Assembly (NCBI RefSeq): GCF_000384195.1
Contig: NZ_KB913034.1
Span: 1,185,714 to 1,249,713 of the forward strand
Length of the DNA stretch: 64,000 bases
Source: Allobaculum stercoricanis DSM 13633
Lineage (GTDB): Bacteria; Bacillota_I; Bacilli_A; Erysipelotrichales; Erysipelotrichaceae
Direction of reading: 5' to 3'
Made by a program: the position numbers and the translations under genes. The notes under the pieces were generated by a model that was not told the origin of the DNA, made no database searches, and saw nothing but the letters and a program-made list of their open reading frames with translations. Positions 7,713 through 16,718 of this stretch are shown here, piece by piece (the stretch's first letter is position 1; each line of letters opens with the position of its first letter).

Positions 7713-9644
7713 AGGGAGACTATCTGTGAGTCTCGCCCCTCTCATTGCACCGTACGTACGGTTCTCGTATACGGCGCTACAGCTTTACAGTTTTATTTCA
7801 TGCGTTATAAAATGATAAATAGAGATTAAGGGGATCGATCAATCCTGGTCGATCTCCTTTTCTCATTGCCAAAATATTTGGTGAGATCAGAAAGTTCACT
7901 GTTCGCATTCCTGCTGTCCTATATAGGCCTAGCCTGGAGTTGGCTGTTTGTCTGATCAATTCAGATTCTAAAGGCCATTTAGATATGCGATTCAATTTCA
8001 TCAGGTTATCGAAAATTGTTCGTGGTCTTTTCCACTGTTTCAATATGACAACTCGGATTTTATGCCTGAGCCACTCACCGAACTTAGTCAGGAACTTTTT
8101 CATCGAACCAATGCTAAAATAGTTAATCCAACCTCTGACGATTTGGTTTACTTTTGTAAATACGTCTTTTAATGGTGATGCGACCGCTCTTTTTCTACAA
8201 AGAACTTCTTTGATTTTGTCATAGAGTCTTTGTTTACGGTCATTTGTCGGTTTTGCCTTCCATCCATCTTTACCCTTCCAAAAGGTAAAACCTAGAAAGG
8301 TACTTTCTGGTGGTCGACATACATGGGTTTTAGTTGCACTGACAGTGAGAAATAGTTTCCTTTCTAACCAACTGGAAACTGATTTCATGATTCTATTCGC
8401 AGCTATTTCACTTTTGACGAAGATTACGACGTCATCGGCATATCTGCAGAATCTAAGTCCTCTACTCTCTAATTCTTTGTCGAATAGATCTAGATAGATG
8501 TTGGCTAGTACTGGCGAAATGCACCCACCTTGCGGTGTGCCGAGATCACTTTTTACGATCTTGCCCTCCTCAAGCACGCCTGCTTTGAGGAAGGATCGGA
8601 TCAGATGGAGAACTTCTTTTTCATTGATGAGATTTCGGATCAGTGAAATGAGTTTATCGTGATTCACTTTGTCAAAGAATTTCTCGATATCTAAATCGAT
8701 GACCCAGTCGTAACCTTCGTTCAGGTAATTCAATGCCTGCATGATGGCATCATGTGCACTTCTGCCTTTACGAAAACCAAAACTACTATCACTAAACGAC
8801 GGGTCAAAGATGAGATCGAGCACCTGAGCAACTGCCTGTTGAATGGCTCTGTCCATGACAGTTGGAATACCTAACGGGCGTTTCTTTCCATTAGGTTTAG
8901 GGATATAGACCCGTCTGACCGGTTGGGGCTTATATTTCATATTCAGTATAGCCTCAGTAATTTCTTCCTGATGCTTATCCCAGTAGGATTCAAGATCACC
9001 CACTGTGACTCCATCTATTCCTGCTGACCCTTTATTCCGTTGGACAGCTCGGATAGCTTGATTCATGTTTTCTGATTGAAGTATTGATTCAATTAAACGC
9101 ATGATGCGTCTCCTTTCTTTTCACAAACAAATTCAGATCATCCTCGTCCAGAGTGTCCCAGAAGATTACGTTTCTTCTGTATTGGATTTTTCCAGATTTA
9201 CAGATTACTGGTTTGTTATTTCAAAGCGGAACGCTCTGTAAAACCATTAGGGCCTTCAGTCGATGACTTACTATGCCCTCAGCTGACTTCTCGCGACAAA
9301 CCTTATTTCGACCGAACCCGTTCTCTTTGGGCCACCGATTGCTGATTTTAAAGCTTCTCGGAATATCGTCCGCGAGATCTCTCGGGGTAAGACACACATC
9401 TTTCACTGCACAACCTCCTGATTTACCGTCTTGGCGTTACGTTTGTCTTTTGGGCTTTGGTTTGTATTGCAACCTTACCCGCCATTTGGCCTTGTATCAG
9501 GTTTCTGTTCGTAGGCTCGACAGCTTTGCTACACCGCTTCCTTCACCCCAGCCTCACGGCTTTCGGCTTGCGGTTCGCTACACTTGGCGACAAATACCTG
9601 TGATCGGACTTTCACCGACAAGATGTGCGCCATGCCCGACACAC
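7704..9644 (-). mobile_element. group IIC intron, complete
   Basis: The intron is 1941 bp. The 5' end on the minus strand is GTGTG (9644-9640), matching the GUGYG start rule, followed by the CGGGCATGG...GGTGAAAGTCC domain I pattern. The CTTACCCCGAGAG / GTCAGCTGAGGGCATAGTA segments resemble the Oceanobacillus IIC intron. Domain V reads GCCGTATACGAGAACCG then TACGTACGGTGC at about 7743-7774 (minus strand), followed by domain VI and a 3' end CTACTCTAT at 7704. The encoded protein lacks an endonuclease domain. The element sits directly after a terminator hairpin (9657-9684), the known class C target preference. Ends are my reading and could be off by 1-2 nt. Confidence 0.9.
7798..9102 (-). CDS. 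ltrA: group II intron reverse transcriptase/maturase (class C)
   Basis: 434-aa intron-encoded protein in domain IV of the intron. It has the RT palm blocks in order: KGSAGIDGVT, RVYIPKPNGKKRPLGIPT, SFGFRKGRSAHDA, VIDLDIEKFFD, GTPQGGCISPVLANIYL and the catalytic FCRYADDVVIFV. The thumb/maturase X domain follows (IVRGWINYFSI). There is no C-terminal HNH/En domain, as usual for class C enzymes of about 420 aa. The start follows AAAGGAGACGCATC. The frame is intact, so the element may still be mobile. Confidence 0.95.
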   Translation of the reverse strand: MRLIESILQSENMNQAIRAVQRNKGSAGIDGVTVGDLESYWDKHQEEITEAILNMKYKPQPVRRVYIPKPNGKKRPLGIPTVMDRAIQQAVAQVLDLIFDPSFSDSSFGFRKGRSAHDAIMQALNYLNEGYDWVIDLDIEKFFDKVNHDKLISLIRNLINEKEVLHLIRSFLKAGVLEEGKIVKSDLGTPQGGCISPVLANIYLDLFDKELESRGLRFCRYADDVVIFVKSEIAANRIMKSVSSWLERKLFLTVSATKTHVCRPPESTFLGFTFWKGKDGWKAKPTNDRKQRLYDKIKEVLCRKRAVASPLKDVFTKVNQIVRGWINYFSIGSMKKFLTKFGEWLRHKIRVVILKQWKRPRTIFDNLMKLNRISKWPLESELIRQTANSRLGLYRTAGMRTVNFLISPNILAMRKGDRPGLIDPLNLYLSFYNA

Positions 9645-9656
9645 AATTAAAAAAAA

Positions 9657-9684
9657 CAGATACGACTTTAGTATCTGTTTTTTT
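9657..9684. terminator. bidirectional terminator, target of the group IIC intron
   Basis: CAGATAC-GACTTTA-GTATCTG with A8 on the left and T7 on the right. It works in both directions between the PP2C gene and the DUF2871 gene. The intron entered 12 bp from the stem on the T-tract side of the minus strand. Confidence 0.85.
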
Positions 9685-9783
9685 CTCATATCGATTTGAA
9701 AATGACTATTGTAAAAAGATTTTTGGGCTTGCAACATCTGTCGTTTAAATCTGTGTCTTGCCGCATAATCTTCTGTTTAGACT

Positions 9784-10206
9784 CTAGATTTCGTTATTTT
9801 CTGCCGATTTAAAGAGGGCTTGGAATAAGAAAACAATCCCAATTGTTAAAATGATGTGACCCAATCCTGCAAATCCCGAGATCATGCTGCTGACAGTACT
9901 GCTAATTGGAAGAGCAAATAGTTGAGTAACGCCTCGAACAGTCATAAATCCCAAAGTTAAGATTAGACCAATATTGTAAGTCCATTCGAATTTTTTAAAA
10001 GATTTTTGTTCTTCAATATGGAAGTTCTTCATAAATAATGGAAGCAGAACAAATACTGCTGTTCCGAGTACTAAAGCATGTGTATGTACTAACCACATGA
10101 CAGTTTGTCCTGTAAAGTTCGTAAATTTTGTCACTTCTCGGGCAAATACTCCGGCAATGAGTCCGAAGACAAGATAAGCCACTGCAATTTTATATGATTT
10201 TTTCAT
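9784..10206 (-). CDS. DUF2871-like small membrane protein
   Basis: 140 aa with four predicted membrane helices (about 7-25, 38-60, 75-95, 107-131). The second helix carries the WLVHTHALVLGTAVF pattern with two histidines that I associate with DUF2871. Function is unknown in the family. The start follows AAAGGGGAAG. It stands alone, and its transcript should end at the hairpin at 9657-9684. Confidence 0.65.
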   Translation of the reverse strand: MKKSYKIAVAYLVFGLIAGVFAREVTKFTNFTGQTVMWLVHTHALVLGTAVFVLLPLFMKNFHIEEQKSFKKFEWTYNIGLILTLGFMTVRGVTQLFALPISSTVSSMISGFAGLGHIILTIGIVFLFQALFKSAENNEI

Positions 10207-10724
10207 AATATCTTCCCCTTTGTCTAAAATGAAACATTACACTTTCAAGTTTTGAAGTATAGCAGATGATTTTCTAAATCCTCAAAAAGCATTTTGCCTT
10301 TTTTGAAAGTGTCTTTAGAACTCACTTGTATAAGTAGGGATCTGTGTTACAAAATTATGAACCCTTTTCTGTTTGAAATTGTTCATTTTGTTTATAGGAT
10401 CTTTCCACATAGGTGAAATACACAAGCTTTTTCCAGAACGGTCTGTCATCTGTTTTGAATCGTTCTAACTTCATGGTTCAAAGTTGATCGAATACTCAGT
10501 TTTTTTGCCTCAAAAATCTATCATTTCATCTTTTGCGGCAATCGGCTCGTTTACTGGATCTCCATTGTAGTATATGGCATATCATTTTGCTTGAGGAATG
10601 CACTTAAAGTTTCTTTATTTTTAAGATTTTTCCCTTCAAAATATGCAGTTCAATCGATTTTCTCAACTATAAAGTTGAATTCCTTTTAACTCAGTGATCA
10701 ATTCATCTTAATTAGATTAAAAAA
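10207..10724. other. intergenic region with a decayed coding remnant
   Basis: This 518-bp AT-rich gap contains only a gene fragment (10510-10646, listed separately) and the upstream region of the DUF2871 gene. I see no RNA gene or clear promoter. Confidence 0.4.
10510..10646 (-). pseudogene. remnant of an unrecognised gene
   Basis: On the minus strand one frame reads AYFEGKNLKNKETLSAFLKQ then NDMPYTTMEIQ and a stop. A shifted frame continues GDPVNEPIAAKDEMIDF and a stop. The two pieces look like one protein C-terminus split by a frameshift. No start or RBS is left, and I cannot name the family. Confidence 0.35.
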
Positions 10725-10749
10725 AGCTGTAACTGAATTAGCTACAGCT
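10725..10749 (-). terminator. terminator of M81 peptidase gene
   Basis: On the minus strand AGCTGTAGCT pairs with AGTTACAGCT, followed by T7. It begins 9 bp after the stop codon. Confidence 0.8.
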
Positions 10750-10758
10750 CTTATAAAA

Positions 10759-12213
10759 CTAGTGAATATAATATAATTCATCAAATTCATCAATTGGCCA
10801 CATTGGACGCGCAATCTTTTTGAAAGGAATCCGTTCGCTTCTCTGAATCGTTGGTCCATCGGATAAAGCCATAATATGATGATTTGTTTCTGGGATCAGA
10901 TAAGTATCCAAATATCCCATTTTTACAATTACGATGTCATAGTCATGGAATGGCGTTTTAGCCCCATCAAATTGTTCCATATGGCCATATTGAACATTAT
11001 GATTCATGACAATAATATCAATATTTGTTTCGTCCACATTCAAGACGTAAGCTTCACCTAAATTTTGGTGATTGCCATAAACTTGTTCTCCAATTGTTTT
11101 TAAAGAACAATGAATTGTGACAGGAGCACTTCCCTCATCTTCATGAATGCCTAAATCAATACTGAAATGGTCACCGATTTGATATTGTTTCAGTTGTTCA
11201 AATGCTTGCGCATCATTGATTCCCGCAAACAATACTTTCTTATCTGTTTTATGTTTTAAAAATTCACGAAGAACGATCGTATTTTGACCATATCCGCCAG
11301 CACCACAGTTATCTCCTGAATCTGTAATTACGACTGTTTTTTCTGGATAAGCAATCGCTTGTTCGATAGATTCTTTCACTTCATCGAAATGACCAGAGAA
11401 TTTAAATTCATGGCGATGATCCCAAACATATTGACTAATTTGATTGGCAACGTGTTCACAATGAATATGATCTTTTTCTGTATTTGGAATGACAGTAATT
11501 GCAGCCCCTAATTTATCATCATCATGGCGAATAAATCCAACATGGAAACTTGTTGAGAATACGCGAGGATCTTGTTCTGCTTCGTCTAATAAACGGTTAA
11601 TACTACAAACAGGTTCTTTAGCCGATACACTTCTCTCTCCACCTACCATAATTGGGAGTTTTTTAACGATTGGATGCATTACGCGCTTATTTTTCATTAA
11701 ATCGACTAATAAAGTCGCAACTTTACGTTGTGTGTCCACCGTATCAGAGTGTGGCGATTCACGATAACATCTTACAATATTCAGTTGTCCAGCCAATTCA
11801 TTCGTTAAGTTTCCATGAGGGTCGAGTACCATCGCGATTGGCATATATTTTCCAGTGATCGCCCGAATTTCTTTCATTAAATCGTGTTCACCAGATACAC
11901 AATCTAATCCTTTTACCCCACTTGCACCATGGAATTGTAAATACACGCCGTCAATTTCGTGTACATGTTGTCTTAAAGCGTCTAAGATATGATGTTTAAT
12001 ATAGTTAAATGTTTCCAAACCAATCATCCCGTTAGGATGAACAACAGCACTGATGCTTGGAATAATTTCAATTCCTTCATTTTCAAAGATATCTCTTACA
12101 TGCATTCCATCAATGCTTTCTTGTTCGAATGTAATATGAAAATCATCACGAGTCACAATGTGATGGATATGTTCATTACATTCAGCACTAAATTTTGCAA
12201 CAAAAACTTTCAT
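10759..12213 (-). CDS. M81 family metallopeptidase (MlrC-like)
   Basis: 484 aa, the usual length of the M81/DUF1485 family named after microcystinase C. Recognisable blocks are FSAECNEH near the start, YLQFHGASGV, MVLDPHGNLT, RCYRESPHSDT (conserved family block with candidate metal ligands) and TDSGDNCGAGGYGQN. The C-terminal MlrC domain follows. Substrates of non-cyanobacterial members are mostly unknown. The start follows AAAAGGAGAC. The gene lies downstream of a PTS IIB subunit on the same strand with a gap of about 125 bp, so a sugar or amide uptake link is possible but unproven. Confidence 0.85.
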   Translation of the reverse strand: MKVFVAKFSAECNEHIHHIVTRDDFHITFEQESIDGMHVRDIFENEGIEIIPSISAVVHPNGMIGLETFNYIKHHILDALRQHVHEIDGVYLQFHGASGVKGLDCVSGEHDLMKEIRAITGKYMPIAMVLDPHGNLTNELAGQLNIVRCYRESPHSDTVDTQRKVATLLVDLMKNKRVMHPIVKKLPIMVGGERSVSAKEPVCSINRLLDEAEQDPRVFSTSFHVGFIRHDDDKLGAAITVIPNTEKDHIHCEHVANQISQYVWDHRHEFKFSGHFDEVKESIEQAIAYPEKTVVITDSGDNCGAGGYGQNTIVLREFLKHKTDKKVLFAGINDAQAFEQLKQYQIGDHFSIDLGIHEDEGSAPVTIHCSLKTIGEQVYGNHQNLGEAYVLNVDETNIDIIVMNHNVQYGHMEQFDGAKTPFHDYDIVIVKMGYLDTYLIPETNHHIMALSDGPTIQRSERIPFKKIARPMWPIDEFDELYYIH

Positions 12214-12340
12214 ATGATGTCTCCTTTTACGTTATTGTAAAACGCTTACTCATAATCTTCTTCTAAACAATTTCCTAACGCCTAGGAATTTTAAAGCATA
12301 TATTCCATGTGCAACTTGAATTGAAATATCTATTTTTATT

Positions 12341-12658
12341 TTATTCCGCCTTCTTAGCCTGCTTAATCAATCGAACAGCTTGTTTTAAAACGGCCATCCC
12401 ATTCATTAAGCCATAAGCTTCGCTATCGATCACCTCAATTGGTTTATCAGGAAATTGTGTTTTTAATTTAGGTACCGATAAACGGACTTGTGGACCGACT
12501 AAGATACAATCGGCATCTTTTGCTTTTGATTCGGCAAGCATTAAGGAATATGCATTGATATTGCATTCTAAATTCGCTTTTTTAGCTGCTTCACGGACTT
12601 TCGTTACTAATAAACTCGAGCTCATTCCCGCTCCACAAAAGATTACTATATTTTTCAT
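12341..12658 (-). CDS. PTS IIB component, lactose/cellobiose type
   Basis: 105 aa. The ATG at 12658 follows a perfect AGGAGG; a longer upstream frame exists but lacks a ribosome site. The P-loop-like N-terminus IVIFCGAGMSSSLLV carries the phosphorylated Cys, as in CelA/ChbB-type IIB proteins, followed by the ILVGPQVRLSVPKLK block. It should accept phosphate from IIA and pass it to sugar bound at IIC. No matching IIA or lactose-type IIC is adjacent; the only IIC in the window, at 39167, is of another family. It is an orphan. Confidence 0.85.
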   Translation of the reverse strand: MKNIVIFCGAGMSSSLLVTKVREAAKKANLECNINAYSLMLAESKAKDADCILVGPQVRLSVPKLKTQFPDKPIEVIDSEAYGLMNGMAVLKQAVRLIKQAKKAE

Positions 12659-12814
12659 TTCAATCCTCCTTGAGTTCATTTTAGAAAAACTAAATACATT
12701 TGTCAGTAACGCCAAGATCGACAAATCGAAAGTTATTCTAAATTACGACAAATATACTAATATAGATAAAACAAACGAAAACAGATGATATTTGTATTTA
12801 ATTTGGAATGTTTA

Positions 12815-13450
12815 TTATTCTTTGAAAAACTCATCATTCATGTCTGAGATTTGTCCATTGGCAATGGCCCATAAATAAAAACTAGCAATACTGCAATAAG
12901 GAGAAAAAAGTCTTTTATATTTTTCAAAGAGTTGCCGATCAATTTTTTGATGATGGTAAATCATACATAAACCTTTTCGAATGCCATAATCTTGATTGCT
13001 CAAAACATTTTTTCGTTGCATACAAAAAATAAGAATCATTTGAGCAGTCCAAACACCTACTCCTTTTAAACTCGTCAATTGTAGAATCACTTGTTCATCA
13101 TCCATATCCCATAATGCTTCTAAATCAAATTGTTGATCATTTACTTTTTTCGCAAACTCTAAAATAGAATCTGCTTTCTTTTGTGAAATTCCAAAGGATC
13201 GTAAATCATCAACTGTACAAGCACTGATCGTCTTCGCATCGATTGTTTGGCACGCATCTTGTAATTTTTGCCAAATCGTTGCTTGCGCTTTAGTTGATAT
13301 TTGTTGCGCAATAATTTGACGGACTAGTGTTGAAAATATATCATCATCTACTTCTCGTTCGATCCAGCCAATTTGATCAATGACTTTGCCAAGTTGTTGA
13401 TCTTGATTCTTTAAATACTCGATTTCTTTTAGACCATATTGAAATATCAT
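12815..13450 (-). CDS. HhH-GPD DNA glycosylase, AlkA-like (3-methyladenine)
   Basis: 211 aa. The helix-hairpin-helix LTSLKGVGVWTAQM is followed by the catalytic aspartate in LSNQDYGIRKG, the AlkA/HhH-GPD arrangement. N-terminal VRQIIAQQISTKAQATIW is the family's DNA-contact helix. It lacks the C-terminal FeS cysteines of Nth/MutY, so base excision of alkylated purines is the likely role. There is no strong ribosome site before the ATG. It ends 156 bp before the IIB gene start. Confidence 0.85.
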   Translation of the reverse strand: MIFQYGLKEIEYLKNQDQQLGKVIDQIGWIEREVDDDIFSTLVRQIIAQQISTKAQATIWQKLQDACQTIDAKTISACTVDDLRSFGISQKKADSILEFAKKVNDQQFDLEALWDMDDEQVILQLTSLKGVGVWTAQMILIFCMQRKNVLSNQDYGIRKGLCMIYHHQKIDRQLFEKYKRLFSPYCSIASFYLWAIANGQISDMNDEFFKE

Positions 13451-13541
13451 TTTCTAACGCTTCTTTCATTTACCTGCATTTAACGTATCATCAAACGTCT
13501 ATTCGATCTAGATCCTAGAATTTGTACAAGTTCTTTAGGCG

Positions 13542-13575
13542 AAAAAAAACACTCTTCAAATCCCGAAGAGTGTTT
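13542..13575 (-). terminator. terminator of the lon-engB operon
   Basis: On the minus strand CACTCTTC-GGGATTT-GAAGAGTG is followed by T8, starting about 10 bp after the engB stop. Confidence 0.85.
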
Positions 13576-13584
13576 CATTTTATT

Positions 13585-14181
13585 TTATTGTTCGACTTCA
13601 ACACCGATTGTTTTTCGGATGGCTAAATCAATTTCATCTAATCCTGTTTTTTCAACAGAAGAGATCGGATAAATGTTTTTTAGCGGAATCTGTAGCGCTT
13701 TTGACAACATTTTGAGATGTGCTAAACGTTTTGTTTTTGGCACTTTATCAATTTTTGTTGCACCTATAAGGACTGTTCGATTTGTTTCTTTAAAATACTC
13801 GATCATATCTAAATCATCACGAGTTGGTGCATGTCTTGCATCGATTAAAGAAACCACCGCTTGCAGATTTTCACGATCTGCGAAATATTCATCCATCATC
13901 GTTCCCAGTTTTTGGAGCTGATTTTTAGAAAGCTTGGCATAGCCATAGCCAGGAACGTCCACTAATGTCCATTCGCCATCAATGTCAAAGAAATTCAACA
14001 GTTGGGTTTTACCTGGTGTATTCCCAACAAAGGCTAACTTCTTGCGATTACAAAGGGCATTAATAAATGAACTTTTACCGACATTGGATCGTCCAACCAC
14101 AACAACTTCTGGTTTATCTAATTCTGGCCAAGACTCTTTGGAGCTAGCTGAAGAGATAAATGAGGCTTGATGCGTACTCAT
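13585..14181 (-). CDS. engB: ribosome biogenesis GTP-binding protein EngB/YsxC
   Basis: 198-aa GTPase needed for late 50S assembly. G1 is GRSNVGKSS, G3 is DVPGYG, G4 is TKID and G5 SS(V) lies near the C-terminus, all in EngB order (TRAFAC family). The ATG overlaps the lon stop codon by 4 bp (ATGA), and its ribosome site lies in the lon 3' end. The lon-engB pair is conserved in Bacillota. Confidence 0.96.
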   Translation of the reverse strand: MSTHQASFISSASSKESWPELDKPEVVVVGRSNVGKSSFINALCNRKKLAFVGNTPGKTQLLNFFDIDGEWTLVDVPGYGYAKLSKNQLQKLGTMMDEYFADRENLQAVVSLIDARHAPTRDDLDMIEYFKETNRTVLIGATKIDKVPKTKRLAHLKMLSKALQIPLKNIYPISSVEKTGLDEIDLAIRKTIGVEVEQ

Positions 14182-16592
14182 TCTTTCTCTTCCTCTTTTT
14201 TCTTGGTCGTGCGTTTACGAGTTGTTTTTTTATTTTCTTCTTTTAACAACTCAGCTAATGGTGGTTCTTGAATGGGTTGTAATGGTTTGGTCAAGGCATG
14301 TTCAAGTACTTCATCAACTGTAGCAACAGGAATGAAGTTTACGACATCTTTGACTTCTTGAGGGATTTCATCTAAGTCTTTGACATTTCCTTTTGGAATT
14401 AAAATTGTTGTAATTCCAGAACGATATGCGGCAAGAGATTTTTCTTTTAATCCCCCGATCGGTAAAACATTGCCTCGTAAAGTAACTTCACCAGTCATCG
14501 CTAAGTTTGATTTCACCGGGATTTGTGTCAACAATGAAGCAAATGCAGTTGTCATCGTAATTCCGGCTGATGGTCCATCTTTTGGCACCGCACCTTCTGG
14601 TACATGTAAATGGATATCCGTTTGAGCGAATACTTTTTTGGAAATGCCATAACGATTGGCATTGGCATGGATGTAGTCTAAGGCAATTGATGCTGATTCT
14701 TTCATGACATCGCCAAGTTGACCCGTTAAAATCAGAGCGCCTTTTCCATCAAACTGATTGGCTTCAATTTGCAGAATATCACCGCCAAATGATGTATAGG
14801 CTAATCCAGTTACTGTTCCCACTTGATCTACTGTTTCTTTTTTACCGTAATCAACTTTTTCGTTTCCTAACCACTCTTTAATCAAGTCTTTATCCACAAC
14901 GATTTTTTCTTTTTTATCTTTGAGGACAGCTAAAACCGTTTTCCGCGCTAAAGAAGCGATTGTTCGTTCAAGTTGACGGACACCTGCTTCGCGTGTGTAG
15001 TAGCGAATCAAGTATAAGATCATGTCTTCATCAATGATCAATTGATCAGGCGTTAGACCATTTTCTTTTAATTGTTTTGGAATTAAGTGGTCTTGCGCAA
15101 TATGGATTTTTTCGACATCCGTATAAGAAGACAGTTCAATAATTTCTAAACGGTCCTTCAATGCGGCTGGAATGTTTTCCAAATAGTTTGCGGTCGCAAT
15201 AAAGAGTACTTTAGATAAATCATAAGGCTCTTCAATGTAGTGATCGGAGAACAAGGAGTTTTGTTCAGGGTCTAAGACCTCTAACATTGCACTTGCTGGA
15301 TCACCTTTATAATCGGAAGCCATTTTATCAATTTCATCAATCAAGAACACCGGGTTTGTGACTTGCGCTTTTTTCAAGCCTTGAATTAATCGACCTGGTA
15401 ATGCCCCTAAATAAGTTCGGCGATGACCACGAATTTCCGCTTCATCACGGACACCACCTAAAGACATTTTCACAAAGTGGCGATCTAAAGCACGTGCAAT
15501 TGATTTTGCTAAAGAAGTTTTTCCGACACCTGGAGGACCTGCTAAACAAATGATTGGCGCTTTTAACGAATTCGTATTTTGTTTAACCGCTAAGTATTCC
15601 AAAATACGTTCTTTCACTTTTTCTAAGCCAAAATGATCTTCTTCGAGGATCTCTTTTACTTTTTCTAAGTCTTCGTTATCTTGAGTTGTTTGCCACCAAG
15701 GTAAATCCATTAACCAATCGATATACGTTTTGATCGTTCCTGTTTCCCCAGAAGCCATTGGTAAGTTTTCATAACGAGTAAGTTCTTCTAAAACTTTTTT
15801 CTTAATGTATTCTGGGTAAGGGTTGTTAGCAAGACGTTCACGAATTTGATCGCCTTCTTTACCTGGTGTAGAGCCATCCGATAATTGTTCTTGCATGGCG
15901 TTGATTTTTTCACGCAAGTAGAAATCTTTTTGATTTTGATCAATACGCTCTTTAACGGTTTCGTTAATCCGTTTTTCAACTTCATTAATCTGTTTTTCAC
16001 GTTCAATATCTTCAAGAAGCATGACTAAACGGTCATTGATTCCTACTGTTTCCAAGTATTCTTGTTTTCGTTCGATCGTTAATGGGAAAAGTTGAACGGC
16101 TTTATCTGTCAAAGCATCTGGTGTAATTCCTTTAGAAATTTCCAGCATTAAATCTTTGGACATAAATTTTTCGCCAGGGCGCATTTTTTCAAGTGCAGCA
16201 CTTGCCATTCTCATTAATACTTCTTCATCAACTTGGTCCTGTTGAACACTTGGCATCAATTCGATATCAACAAGTTCGGACAGTTCTCCAAATTCGAAAC
16301 CGATTTTACGAGCACGTTCAATTCCTTTGAATTTAATTCTTAAAAATTTATCAAAACGGCGAACGTGGCGAATTTCGCAAAGCATACCGATTTCATGAAC
16401 ATCATCTGGTCCTGGATTTTCAATTTCCGGATTGGATTGAGAAAACAGACAGATGCGATCATTGTAGTTATCTTGTGCGTTTTCGATAGATTGTAAGCTG
16501 TTGGTACGGCCAACATCAATCACAAGTTCCTGACCCGGGAAAACTACAACTCCGCGGGTACATATAATGGGATACGTATTTGAGTTCATCAC
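14178..16592 (-). CDS. lon: ATP-dependent protease Lon
   Basis: 804 aa, full length for LonA. An N-terminal substrate-binding domain (1-about 200) and a coiled helical region lead to the AAA+ module with Walker A GPPGVGKTSLAKS, Walker B VFLIDEIDK and the GHRRTYLGALPG block. The protease domain has the Ser of PKDGPSAGI and the Lys of GGLKEKSLAA as catalytic dyad. The last 30 residues are very Lys/Glu-rich. The start may be GTG at 16592 or the next ATG; GGGAGAAA precedes both. It degrades damaged and regulatory proteins in the cytoplasm. Confidence 0.97.
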   Translation of the reverse strand: MMNSNTYPIICTRGVVVFPGQELVIDVGRTNSLQSIENAQDNYNDRICLFSQSNPEIENPGPDDVHEIGMLCEIRHVRRFDKFLRIKFKGIERARKIGFEFGELSELVDIELMPSVQQDQVDEEVLMRMASAALEKMRPGEKFMSKDLMLEISKGITPDALTDKAVQLFPLTIERKQEYLETVGINDRLVMLLEDIEREKQINEVEKRINETVKERIDQNQKDFYLREKINAMQEQLSDGSTPGKEGDQIRERLANNPYPEYIKKKVLEELTRYENLPMASGETGTIKTYIDWLMDLPWWQTTQDNEDLEKVKEILEEDHFGLEKVKERILEYLAVKQNTNSLKAPIICLAGPPGVGKTSLAKSIARALDRHFVKMSLGGVRDEAEIRGHRRTYLGALPGRLIQGLKKAQVTNPVFLIDEIDKMASDYKGDPASAMLEVLDPEQNSLFSDHYIEEPYDLSKVLFIATANYLENIPAALKDRLEIIELSSYTDVEKIHIAQDHLIPKQLKENGLTPDQLIIDEDMILYLIRYYTREAGVRQLERTIASLARKTVLAVLKDKKEKIVVDKDLIKEWLGNEKVDYGKKETVDQVGTVTGLAYTSFGGDILQIEANQFDGKGALILTGQLGDVMKESASIALDYIHANANRYGISKKVFAQTDIHLHVPEGAVPKDGPSAGITMTTAFASLLTQIPVKSNLAMTGEVTLRGNVLPIGGLKEKSLAAYRSGITTILIPKGNVKDLDEIPQEVKDVVNFIPVATVDEVLEHALTKPLQPIQEPPLAELLKEENKKTTRKRTTKKKEEEKE

Positions 16593-16620
16593 TTATTTTC
16601 TCCCGTTCTATTGATTGGAA

Positions 16621-16645
16621 AAAAGACGCTGGTTAGGCGTCTTTT
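16621..16645 (-). terminator. terminator of the trigger-factor operon
   Basis: AAAAGACGC-TGGTTAG-GCGTCTTTT lies between the trigger-factor stop (16719) and the lon start. It ends the DUF3196-tig transcript on the minus strand. Confidence 0.75.
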
Positions 16646-16718
16646 CAATTTCCACTAATCTATTGTATTATTTTTTCTTTCAAAACGTGTAAATTACGCC
16701 TCGATCGAAGCAGACAAA

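Noticed and set aside
9273..9650. 125-codon plus-strand frame across the 5' part of the group II intron
   Set aside because: It is antisense to structured intron RNA domains I-III and has no ribosome site or protein similarity that I can see.
10759..12213. Microcystin degradation gene
   Set aside because: M81 proteins are widespread in bacteria with no microcystin exposure; only the family can be claimed.
12659..12724. Longer start of the PTS IIB gene at 12724
   Set aside because: The AGGAGG before the ATG at 12658 and the family alignment both favour the shorter protein.
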